Shown: positions 11,436 to 20,790 of the stretch, piece by piece
Layout: every line of letters starts with the position of its first letter
Numbering within the stretch: the stretch's first letter is position 1
Origin: Ctenosaura bakeri
Taxonomy: Eukaryota > Chordata > Lepidosauria > Squamata > Iguanidae
DNA length: 64,000 nt
Direction of reading: 5' to 3'
Assembly: GCA_948474755.1 (NCBI GenBank)
Contig: CAOLHI010000248.1
Coordinates: 496,001-560,000 of the forward strand
The notes under the pieces: model-generated
Database searches by the model: none
What the model was told of the DNA's origin: nothing
Seen by the model: only the letters and a program-made list of their open reading frames with translations
Position numbers and translations under genes: made by a program

Positions 11436-11900
11436 TAGGGGTGGAGAAAGTGTGCCCCGTGGGCCACTGCACCCTCAAGGACCATTTGGGTGGTCCACAG
11501 GATCCCCTGAGGTCAAAAAATAGCAAAAAATTTTCAAAAACTGTTTCTTCACTCAATGCCCCCAATGCCCTCTAGCAGATGTGGGAGGGGTTCCCACCAT
11601 ATTTGCCCCGCACCAATGTAGCCCTAGAAGACACTTTTTTAAAAACAGGAAGTGATTAGGAAATGACTTCACCTCACTTCCTGTTGTTAAATAAGACTTT
11701 TCTTGGGCCTAACATGCCCCAGAAAGGCCCTAAAACATTAAGAAAATGTTCCCCATGCCTGCTGAAGGGCATCTGGGGGCCTGGAACAAAAAAAAAAAGT
11801 TTGTTTTTTTTGGTAGGAGCAAGTGTGATAGGGGTGCAGCCCTCCAAGTCTTCTGGGGGACTAATGTGTCCCCCTCACCTGCCACAGTTGCCCACCCCTA
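11436..11900. mobile_element. hAT-type MITE
   Basis: It starts TAGGGGTGG and ends TTGCCCACCCCTA, inverted ends of the hAT kind. The flanks TGTCAGAG (11428-11435) and TCTTAGAG (11901-11908) match at six of eight bases, as expected of an aged 8-bp duplication. The 465-bp interior has no transposase frame. A related right-end piece lies near 28590-28772. Confidence 0.75.
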
Positions 11901-11908
11901 TCTTAGAG

Positions 11909-12654
11909 AGAACATCCCCATAGCATCACAACAGAAGAGAGGCAAAGATAGTTCCTCTCTTGTTACTTTATCTGCACGGTGATGAGGCACACCAAGACTT
12001 TGGGAGAAGAAAGGAAAATGCCTCTGCTGCCTGTACAGCTGGAGATAACATTTAGGGAGATTTTTACAGAAGAGGCCCATTAAGCTACCACGACCTTGAA
12101 CAAGCACTGCAGCTCGGGTCCATCTCCGAAAGACGTTAATAAAGTGAAAAATTGTTTCAATACAAAATGTGATATTGGGACATTGTTTGTGAATATATTG
12201 AGCTTAAGTCAAATGCTCGGCGTCCTCAAATCCAGCTGATTAATAATTAGGAGCAGAAATTCTGTCTTTACTCTAATGTGTTTAGGAAAACTGATGGATT
12301 TAATTTTTTTTATCAGCCTAAAGTAAGAAAATGTAATCTTTCTTAAAGTATCTAATACAACAATGCAGAGTAATTAGTTTCTCTGGAAACAAGCATAATG
12401 GTACAGAATAATAAATCATATTCCATTTTGTGTCAGTTCATCTGATGGACAGAGACTTTGTATGGGGCAGGATAGGGCCTTCTGCTCCATGAAGGGGCCA
12501 GAAATCCATTCAACTGGTGAAGGCTGTGCCCAGCTGTACAGTATAAAGAATCTATTTAGCCTAGAAGGAGGAGAAAGGGTACCGATGCATTTCTATCCCT
12601 CAGCTGTTCTTCCAGTGGAGAGGATAGCAAATGCACATTTGTCAACTTAAGATA
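11909..12654. promoter_or_regulatory. Possible conserved non-coding element around 12110-12430
   Basis: No repeat is recognised. The 12110-12430 part is AT-rich, free of simple repeats, and contains several homeodomain-like cores (TTAATAATTAGG, GTAATTAGTTTC). This composition is common in vertebrate developmental enhancers. The call is inference only, because conservation cannot be tested here. Confidence 0.25.
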
Positions 12655-12850
12655 AGCTACCTGCTAAATCAGACCAACGTGCCTGCTTCAGCATCCTGTG
12701 TCTCACAGTGGCTCAACAGGGGCCTATGGGAAACAGAACAGGAGTACAACCACACCCTTCTACTCCCATTCCACAGTGATGGATATACAGGAGACATATT
12801 GCCTCTGAATCTGCAGGTAATATATTTGATCCTGACTAGTAGCTATTGAT
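12655..12850 (-). repeat. Dispersed vertebrate LINE-derived repeat remnant
   Basis: The order AAATCAGACCAACGTGCCTG, AGCATCCTGTGTCTCACAGT, GGGGCCTATGGGAAAC, CATATTGCCTCTGAATCTG and ACTAGTAGCTATTGATA matches a widely dispersed sauropsid repeat that I believe derives from a LINE 3' region in antisense. The exact family is uncertain. Confidence 0.55.
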
Positions 12851-13058
12851 ATCCACTTAAGGCATATTCAGAGCACCAGATCCAAATGGTATGAAACCAG
12901 TTTAACTATACAATAACAACATATCCATACCTACAAAACCCCTTGATCATCATTTATAAGGGCACTGAGACTATAGCTGCATCAGTCAAGTTTTAAATTG
13001 CATCATTTTTTAAACTGAGTTACACTGGTGCTGCAGACATGTTTTAGCAGTATGATTT

Positions 13059-13600
13059 GTAGTTGTTGTTGGCCATCAAGTCAGTCTCGACCTATGGCAA
13101 CCTTATGAATGAGAAATCTCCAGAAGCCCCAGTCATCAACTGACCTGTCCAGGTTTTGCAAACTCAGGGCCATGGCTTCCTTGATTAAATCAACCTCCTT
13201 GTAGTGTGGTCTCCCTCTTTTCCTACTGCCTTCTACCTTACCAAGCATTACTGCCTTTTCTAGTGAGCCATGTCTTCTCATGATATGTCCAAAGTACAGC
13301 AGCCTTGGCTTAGTCATCTTTACTTTTAGTGAAAGTTCAGGGTTGATTTGTTCTAAGACCAGTTCATTTATCTTTCTGGCAGTCCATGGTATCTGTACAA
13401 CTCATCTCTAGCAATAATGAGTTTCCTTCCTATTAGCTTTCTTCACTGTCCAGCTTCCATTAGCATATTGTGGCCTGGATTATTCTGATTTTGGTATTTA
13501 ATGATATCCCTTTAGACCTGAGAATATGATTGTCCACCTCTTATATCTTCCTCTATGCTGTCTGTTATTTCACTACAACTTTGCAATCTTACTGGGGAGA
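13059..13600 (-). mobile_element. RTE/BovB LINE, 3' part, antisense
   Basis: The minus strand encodes the C-terminal BovB segment: LLYFGHIMRRHGSLEKAVML, GKVEGSRKRGRP, then LIKEAMALSLQNLDRSVDDW at 13081-13317. The tail on the plus strand begins GTTGTTGTTGGCCATCAAGT. Upstream coding remnants extend to about 13600 with frameshifts. It is the same family as 5410-9395. Confidence 0.88.
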
Positions 13601-13877
13601 GGTGTATAGATTTTGATCAGCAAAATGTCTGGAGGGGAAAGGATTAAGCATCCTTTCATGCCTGGCAGTCTTTTTCTGCAACCACCCCCTGTGGTTGATT
13701 TTCATTAAAAATAATAACAACAACAACAAAAAAGCTAGGGCTTCATTTGCGTATAATGGGCAATTTACCTTTCAGTTGTTCACACAGCTATTTGAACACT
13801 GTTTACAAAGTCTTTCAGCTCAACACATACTGCATTTACAAATGCATTCAAATACTGTAGTGAATATAAATCAGCCA

Positions 13878-14003
13878 TACCCAATCTGGTGCCTTCAAGA
13901 TGTTTTGGATTCCATCTCACGTTAATCCTGGATCTTTGGTCACCATGCTGGTCAGAATTAATGGGAGTTGCAATACAATCTGGAAGGCACGAGGTTGGGG
14001 CAG
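13878..14003. mobile_element. Palindromic MITE, both arms
   Basis: The left arm CCCAATCTGGTGCCTTCAAG plus ATGTTTTGGA pairs with the right arm ATGGGAGTTGCAATAC plus ATCTGGAAGGCACGAGGTTG. The spacer is short. This is the most complete copy of a family that also leaves single arms at 2337, 9420 and 16085. Immediately downstream is another MITE with its own TAA duplication. Confidence 0.7.
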
Positions 14004-14008
14004 ACTAA

Positions 14009-14463
14009 GGCCATTTCCGCAGGGGGTAAGTAAAACGGTGCAGTGCATCCTCCACGGAGGACGTCTGCACCTTGGAGCGGACTGGGTCCGGACTACTTAC
14101 CATAGATCCGCACCTCAGTCCACTCCGGAATGACCCCAAGTGGTCCTCCAAAGTGTTTTTGAAAGACCTGATTTTCCGGTCTTTCAAAATGCCAGCGCAT
14201 GCCACTGCGTGCCTGATCTCTGGTGCAGATTCACAGGCTCGCACCAATGCGAGCCTGTGATATGCGGAGGGCAGACTTTAGACTGGCAAGTTTCAGCGGT
14301 TGGTCGAGACCCATGACCATCTGGAAGCTGCCATTTTGGATGCCGGAGCAGTGCAGATCTATGACCATGCACTGCTCCGCCTCTCCCCAGACCAGACCAG
14401 ACCACCAGAAGATCCGGTGAGTAGCGGCAGGGAGCGATTCCCTCACCGCATGCGGAAATGGCC
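14009..14463. mobile_element. Long Harbinger-like MITE, TAA duplication
   Basis: The ends GGCCATTTCCGCA and TGCGGAAATGGCC are inverted repeats flanked by TAA at 14006-14008 and 14464-14466. Inside are a self-complementary block, GACCTGATTTTCCGGTCTTT, and repeated CTCCGGA-type words. The many short overlapping open frames on both strands reflect its high GC content, not genes. Confidence 0.85.
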
Positions 14464-14466
14464 TAA

Positions 14467-14770
14467 GTTAAAGTATGAGACCTGAATCCAATTGGCAGAT
14501 GAACTAAAGTAGACCCATAAGATCACCATAAGTGTTGACTCACCATTCAATAATCAGTCCAGTCAGGACTACCAATAGGATTCAGAATTTCATCGGGTTT
14601 TTTTTTAAAACAGGTTGGAGGTTGTATAATATTCATGGTACTTCTAGGATTCTATCTAAAATATCTCACACTTGCATTTTTCCATTCTGCCTATACCAAA
14701 TATTGACTGAGGGATAGCAAAGAGATTGCATTAAACAAATTCCACACACATTGCCACTGTACACATCCAT
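14467..14770. other. Unique AT-rich sequence
   Basis: Nothing recognised between the MITE and the following microsatellite. Confidence 0.4.
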
Positions 14771-14772
14771 CT

Positions 14773-14774
14773 AA

Positions 14775-14822
<48 letters not shown>

Positions 14823-14823
14823 A
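14773..14823. repeat. (ATCT)n microsatellite
   Basis: About twelve uninterrupted tetranucleotide units. It abuts the L2-like 3' end at 14824-14960, so it probably grew from that element's tail. Confidence 0.95.
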
Positions 14824-14960
14824 GGTTTTTGTATCATGTCCTAGCCCAACAAAGGCTCCCAACGCATAAAAAACAGTACAAAAAAATATTCTTAAAACAC
14901 ATTAAAACACTCTTTTAAAAACTCCTAAAAGCAGTGTAAAAATAATCCTAGAATCCAGTT
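14824..14960 (-). mobile_element. L2-like LINE 3' end, antisense
   Basis: The plus strand reads CCCAACAAAGGCTCCCAACG, then ATAAAAAACAGTACAAAA and repeats of TAAAACAC. This is the reverse of an L2-type 3' UTR with its A/T-rich end, adjacent to the ATCT tail. A similar fragment lies at 59225-59400. Confidence 0.5.
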
Positions 14961-15272
14961 TTGAAATGGTTAAAATAGCAATTTCAAACACTGAATGCCA
15001 TGACAAGCAGCACTGTTTTGGCTGCCTGCTGGGAAGCACATAGTCAGATAGCATCTTTGCTAATCACCCGAATCATTTTGGTGAAGGATTCCAATGGCCA
15101 CTTCAGCATTGAACCAGGTACCATGGGGAAACTACATTCCCTAATACAGTCAACCTTCCATTTGTGGAGTTAGGGGTGCAAGAAAAGTGGGGAAGCTGTG
15201 AATACCATATTTAACACACACCCAAAATAGTATCTGTACTAGAGGGGTAGCCTGGCCTGGACATGTATGCAT

Positions 15273-15302
15273 TCCCTCCCTCCCTCCCTCCCTCCCTCCC
15301 TC
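15273..15302. repeat. (CCCT)n microsatellite
   Basis: About seven pyrimidine-only tetranucleotide units inside the Tigger-like element. Confidence 0.9.
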
Positions 15303-15548
15303 ATGCGAGGGAGAAAGGGATGGGATGGGAGAAGAGGAGGATGGAGAAGGGGACACCATCTCATCCCCTTTCCCTCCCTCCTGTCCACACGTGAGTGACT
15401 GAGCAAATGCGGTCACCCTCTCTCTTCCCATCCCATGCCTTTGCCCTCCTCTCACCTATGTGATGAGCAAGCATGTGTGCCCTCCCTTCTCCCATCACTT
15501 TCCCCCTCCCACCCATGCAAGTGAGTGAAGATGCCTGCCTGCCTGCCT

Positions 15549-15648
15549 TCCTCCCTCCCTTCCTTTCTTCCTTCCTTCCTTCCTTCCTTCCTTCCTTCCT
15601 TCCTTCCTTCCTTCCTTCCATCCATCCATCCTTCCTTCCTTCCTCCCA
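15549..15648. repeat. (CTTC)n microsatellite
   Basis: A roughly 100-bp pyrimidine-only tract of CTTC units with CATC variants. The long open frames on both strands here (SFLPSFLP on plus, GRKEGRKE on minus) are products of the repeat. Confidence 0.95.
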
Positions 15649-16084
15649 TCTCATCCCCATTCTGCCCTCCCACCTGCGCAAGTGGGTGAGTGAACAAACA
15701 TGTGCAGCTTCCGTTCTCCTACCCCATCCCTCCCCCTTCCCACTTGCACATATGAACGAGTGAGTGCATCTCGCAGCCTCCCTTCTCCTGTCTTGTCACC
15801 CTCCCCTCCTACCCGAGGGAGAAAGGGAGGGGGGAGGGAACACCCACATGGCTTGGCCCAGCCACCCCGCCAGTTTGATTTCCTCTCAGAGACACAATCT
15901 GTGAATAATCCAATCCATGAATGCTTAACCCACAAATATGGAGGGTCTACTGTTTGTGCTTTAAAAACACAAAAGGCCTGCGGTACGCACCTTGAAAAAT
16001 CTTATCTGAGTAGATTGTGGAATGACTCTAGTCTGGGAGTGACTCTAGCCTGAAAGCATGGACGGTCAGTACCATTCAGTATAC

Positions 16085-16160
16085 AACAGCCAATATGCTG
16101 GCTAGCTGAGAATGATGACAGTTGTAGTCCAACACACCTGAAGGATTCCAGGTTTGAGAA
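16085..16160 (+). mobile_element. Half of a palindromic MITE
   Basis: GATGACAGTTGTAGTCCAAC and ACACCTGAAGGATTCCAGGT match the right arm of the family at 13878-14003. Confidence 0.5.
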
Positions 16161-17190
16161 GACTGATAATGAATCATACTGGGATAGAAGACCTTGTGAT
16201 CAGACTGTATATAAGACCCTATCTTCCCATGCATGTTTGTTTCCCTCTCAAGTAGCCTCTCAAATAGCCATACACTGAGGATTGTGTGACTGGATCTCAC
16301 AGTTACGCTCATCTAGGTGTGCCAGCATAACAAGAGGGACCATCTCATGGGGAGAGCTGCTGCCTGCCAGCTGAAAGAAGAATAATTACTCCCCTGCAGG
16401 ACTCGGACCAAGCCTCCAGGTACCAGGCTAACCAGGACAGTTTCCACCTATTCCCCTTCTTTGACAAGGATATAAGGGGTTCCCAAAGGGGCCACTGTTG
16501 AAGGGGAAACTCCAAAGGGAATTGTGCCTTTGGGAGAACAAGGGTGAGGATGAGGTCCAGTTACTCCACTGGAGAATGGACAGGAAGCACTCCATTACCT
16601 ACTTTCAACAACAAGAAGAAGAATTGAGGGGATTTAGACCAAAAATTGGAGGCAGATAGTTTATTTTCACCCACTTTATTTAGATGTTTAAAATTCCTTC
16701 CAGTTCATCTGGGCAGAAACCAACTCTTATGGGATTGATGAGACATTAGGCAATGAGAGTGCCAGCTGAAAGACCAGGTAGTGGTGAGAATCCAACCCAG
16801 AATCCATTAGCTGGCTGCAAGGCGTCACCTTAGTGTAAATAGGGTTCTGTCAGACTAGCCAACTAATCAGCCTCATTGACTGGGAACCCCTCCTACTTAT
16901 TGGTAGCACTATGTTAAGTACGGTATTAGGGTTGTCTTGTTGTTTTCTAGTTTTAGAGAAAATGAATATGGAAACTAGGATGGCAATACAAGTAGTACAG
17001 GGCAGAGGAAGGTATGGTGATGGCAGGGTCACAAGCTCTTATAGAGGAAGGAGGGAGGGAGGGAGAGAGAGAGAGAAAGAGAGATGTTTAATACCTATCT
17101 CACCTTCCAGTCACCCTGTCAGCCTTGGGAAATTAGAGAGTGAGCCCACAAAACCTCACCTTACTCTTATGCATTAGCAGGTCAGTTAAA
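16161..17190. other. Unique sequence with a GA-rich tract
   Basis: No gene is recognised. A purine tract of GGGA and GAGA units lies at 17046-17087. The small open frames on both strands have no recognisable domain. Confidence 0.4.
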
Positions 17191-17800
17191 AGTAAAGCAC
17201 ATGTAATCTATGATTTCCTCAACAATGAGGATGCTGACTTGGCATGCTTCATAGAAACTTGGCTGGGGATGATAGTGGCCCATTAAGGGGCTCAGGCTCA
17301 CCTGCCCAGGTACTATGTTAGTGGAGCAGGTGAGGGAACGTGGACAGGGAAGTAGCTGTGATCTATAAAGTCCATCTTAATCTGACCAGAATACCTATTA
17401 GGGACCTATGCCACACCAAATGTGTATACCTGAGTCTGAAAACCAGGGATAGACTAGGGATTCTGTTAGTGTACTGTCTACCCTACTGCATATCTGACTC
17501 CCTGGCTGAGCTTACAGAACTGGTCTTGGGCTTGCTGATGGGTGACTTCAACATGCTGTTGGAGGCCAGTTTGTCAGGTGCAGCTCAAGAGTTCATCGTA
17601 TCCATTACATCTCATACGAATATGAACCTATCCCAATTTGGTTTCAGGACCTACACATTCAGCAAGTCACACCCCAATGCAGTTTTCAGCTCAGAACATA
17701 TGGATCTTTGGGAGAGGTTATTAATACCCCCTGAGTTGTCACGGACAGATCATTTTCTGGTTAGGGCTAGCATCACAGCTGCAATCTGACCCTCAGAGGC
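17191..17800 (+). mobile_element. L2-type LINE, endonuclease domain fragment
   Basis: The plus strand encodes pieces of an L2/CR1-group endonuclease: a segment reading NNEDADLACFIETWLG (about 17222), VAVIYKVHLNLTRI (17355), LLMGDFNMLLEA (17535) and LSRTDHFLVRASI (17730). The GDFN and TDHF words are expected catalytic-domain motifs. The frame is broken near 17270-17340, and no reverse transcriptase follows. It is therefore an internal fragment, probably older than the CR1 at 19-24.7 kb. Confidence 0.8.
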
Positions 17801-18985
17801 TACTGTTGTACTGCTCTTACCATCAGGAACTTATATATTTATTTATTTCTAGACCTTTCTGCTAGCTACAGAGATGTAGGGGCAGGCTGCGGGCATATTT
17901 TTAACACTATCAATAAAACATGACTGTTTGAAGTATGATTTTGGAGGAAGGTTGATGTTGCCACAAATTCATAATATCTCATCATTTTATGCTTTAAGAA
18001 ACATCCAGCCTCACAAAAGCTGTGTTAAAATTGCAAGAGCCAGCAACTTTGCAGAATGTTTAGGATTTTCCCCCCCCTATTTCTGGTGAAACAGCAGGAG
18101 GGCATATGAGTGGGTGTTTGTCCAGTGTTATCAGGTAGCAGCACGTCCCCTAGAGAGAAGTTAGCATCTGTTCACAGTTTGGTCTTTGACATGAAGACAA
18201 TGATAGGGTTGGATCAGCAGACTGAAGCTTAGAGAAGTGGGAAATGCCATTCCTTTGGTCCTTGTTGGAGGCATATTACACAGAGCTCGTGGCCTAAAAT
18301 AAGCTTATATGGTGGCAGCTGAGCAGCTAGACTCAGTGTTGTTGTTGTTTTTAAAGCTGACTTGACTCAAATCATATGGAGACTCCTCAGCTCTGTGTAA
18401 TTTTGTTGACTCCTTCAGAGCATAAATCAAGGTATGTTTATTTTCTGTAGGAGTCATGGTAAATGGTATACACCTTTTTCTTTGTCTTCCTTCCCCCATC
18501 TCTGGAGCAGGATAGCTTACATAATGCCCCAAACATAGTACTCTTCTACAATGTCTAATACAGAATGCAAAAACAGAGATATCCACAAAATCTGGACTAC
18601 AGACATTGGCCGAGACCCCATATGGTTCAGCACAGAATAAAAATTCTGCATGTAGAACTCCAATATGTCATCACTCCTAGGACTCACTCTTGCACTGTGA
18701 TAGTCTCCTCACCCCCACCCCCCAGGCATTCCATGAGAGGTAGAGAGTGAGAGGGCAGTTGAAAAAGTACCTGTCTATCTACTTAGAGCCAGATGCAGAT
18801 GAGGACATCTTTTGTGGAAATCTTCTAAGGTCCTCCGGAGGTCTCAGCAGAGAATGTCATTGGTTTGTATCAGTCTGTAGGGTCCAATCTCCTTCCTCTC
18901 CACCAGCAATAGAATGGCCATGGCGAAGGGGATATCAAAGCACATTAAAGAGTTCGGAAGTGCTTTGGTTGTTGCAGATAGAGGA
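17801..18985. other. Unique sequence, no gene recognised
   Basis: No recognisable coding or repeat structure apart from a short TTTA-rich stretch at about 17830. The part from 18700 to 18985 directly precedes the CR1 tandem units and has no homology to them that I can see. Confidence 0.4.
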
Positions 18986-18989
18986 AGAA

Positions 18990-20790
18990 AATGCCAATTT
19001 TTTTCCCAGAGGAAAGAGCAGAGGAGAGCTGGGCCTGTGAAGACGTCCTAGACCAGGTGTGTTTCACAGGCTTGTTTTTTTTGCTGAGCTTGTTTTTGCT
19101 GTGCTTGGGGGCCTTGCTTGTTTTTGCTGTTAATTGCTTGCTATTGTTTGCTGGCACTGTCCTGGCCGTGGGCCTCCTACACACGGTCTACTAACGAGAG
19201 GGAGGAGGCAGCTAGCGGGAGGAGCTTTATTAGGACTACCAACGGGCCTCTAGCCTTTTCCCAGAGGAAAGAGCAGAGGAAGCTGGGGCCTGTGAAGACG
19301 TCCTAGACCAGGTGTGTTTCACAGGTTTTTTTTTTTTTGCTGAGTTTGTTTTTGCTGTGCTTGGGGGCCTTGTTGTTTTTGTGTTAATTGCTTGCTATTG
19401 TTTGCTGGCTACTGTCCGGGCCCGTGGGCTCTGCCTATCACACGGTCTACTAACGAGAGGGAGGAGGCAGTGCGGGGAGGAGCTTTATTAGGGTACCAAC
19501 GGGCCCAGCTATTTCCCAGAGGAAAAGCAGAGGAGAGCTGGGCCTGTGAAGACGTCCTAGACCAGGTGGTTTCACAGGCTTTTTTTTTTTTGCTGAGTTT
19601 GTTTTTGCTGTGCGGGGGGGCCTTGCTTGTTTTTGCTGAAATTGTTGCTTTTGTTTGCTGGCTACTGTCCTGGCCGTGGGCTCTCCCTGATCACACGGTC
19701 TGACTAACGAGAGGGAGGAGGCAGCTAGCGGGGAGGAGCTTTTTTAGGAGTACCAACGGGCCTTAGCTATTTCCCAGAGGAAAGAGCAGAGGGGGAGCGG
19801 GGCCTGTGAAGACGTCCTAGACCAGGTGTGTTTCACAGGTTTTTTTTTTTTTTTTGCTAGTTGTTTTTGCTGTGCTTGGGGGCCTTGCTTGTTTTTGCTG
19901 TTAATTGCTTGCTATTGTTTGTGGCTACTGTCCTGGCCGTGGGCTCTCCCTGATCACACGGTCTGATAACGAGAGGGAGGAGGCAGCTAGCGGGGAGGAG
20001 CTTTATTAGGAGTCCAAAGGGGGCCCTCTAGCTCATTTCCCAGAGGAAAGAGCAGAGGAAGCTGGGCCTGTGAAAGTCCTAGACCAGGTGTGTTTAAAGG
20101 CTTGTTTTTTTTTTTTGCTGAGCTTGTTTTTGCTGTGCTTGGGGGCCTTGTTGTTTTTTGTTAATTGCTTGCTATTGTTTGCTGGCTACTGTCCTGGCCG
20201 TGGGCTCTGCCTGATCACACGGTCTATAACAGAGGGAGGAGGAGCTAGCGGGGAGGAGTTTTTTAGGACTACCAACGGGCCTCTACCCATTTCCCAGAGG
20301 AAAGAGCAGAGGAGAGCGGGGCCTGTAAAGACGTCCAGACCAGGGTGTTTCACAGGCTTGTTTTTTTTTTTTTGCTAGCTTTTTTTTGCTGTGTTTGGGG
20401 GGCCCTTCTTGTTTTTGCTGTAATTGTTGCATTGTTTGCTGGCTACTGTCCTGGCCGTGGGCTCTCCCTGATCACACGGTCTGACAACGAGAGGGAGGAG
20501 GAGCTAGCGGGGAGGAGCTTTTTTAGGAGTCCCAAACGGGCCTCAGCTATTTCCCAGAGGAAAGAGAAGGAAGGGGGCCTGTAAAGATTTAGCCCGGGTG
20601 TGTTTCACAGGCGTTTTTTTTTTTGCTGAGCTTGTTTTTGCTGTGTTTGGGGGGCCTTGTTGTTTTTGTGTTAATTGCTTGCTATTGTTTGCGGGCTACT
20701 GTCCTGGCCGTGGGCTCTGCCATCAACGGTCACTAACGAGAGGGAGGAGGCAGCTAGCGGGGAGGAGTTTATTAGGAGCACCAACGGCGG
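18990..20790 (+). repeat. Seven 258-bp tandem units upstream of CR1 ORF1
   Basis: The anchor CCCAGAGGAAAGAGCAG recurs near 19003, 19259, 19515, 19773, 20039, 20293 and 20553, spacings of 254-266 bp. Each unit reads CTGTGAAGACGTCCTAGACC, a poly-T run, a series of TTTTTGCTG words, GGCTACTGTCCTGGCCGTGG and GGAGGCAGCTAGCGGGGAGG. The array ends just before the CR1 ORF1 region and lies in the same orientation, so it probably forms the 5' UTR or promoter of this LINE, as monomers do in mouse L1. Differences between units are mostly single-base losses. The short open frames across the array are repeat products. Confidence 0.9.

Larger units (their letters stand above)
15147..15952. mobile_element. 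Tigger-like (Tc1/mariner) MITE with internal minisatellite
   Basis: The left end CAGTCAACCTTCCATTTGTG and the right end, whose reverse complement reads CAGTAGACCCTCCATATTTG, are inverted repeats of the pogo/Tigger type. The left flank is TA; the right flank is TT, a likely mutated TA. Between about 15270 and 15840 there are five to six degenerate units of 70-100 bp. Each has a CCCTCCC-rich part and a GTGAGTGAG-like part, and one unit carries a long (CTTC)n. No transposase remains. Confidence 0.6.

Noticed and set aside
15473..15763. Ser/Pro-rich and Lys/Glu-rich proteins on opposite strands
   Set aside because: Both are translations of the CTTC microsatellite.
18990..20790. CRISPR array or centromeric satellite
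   Set aside because: The units are 258 bp with no spacers and join directly to CR1 ORF1; seven units are too few for a satellite block.
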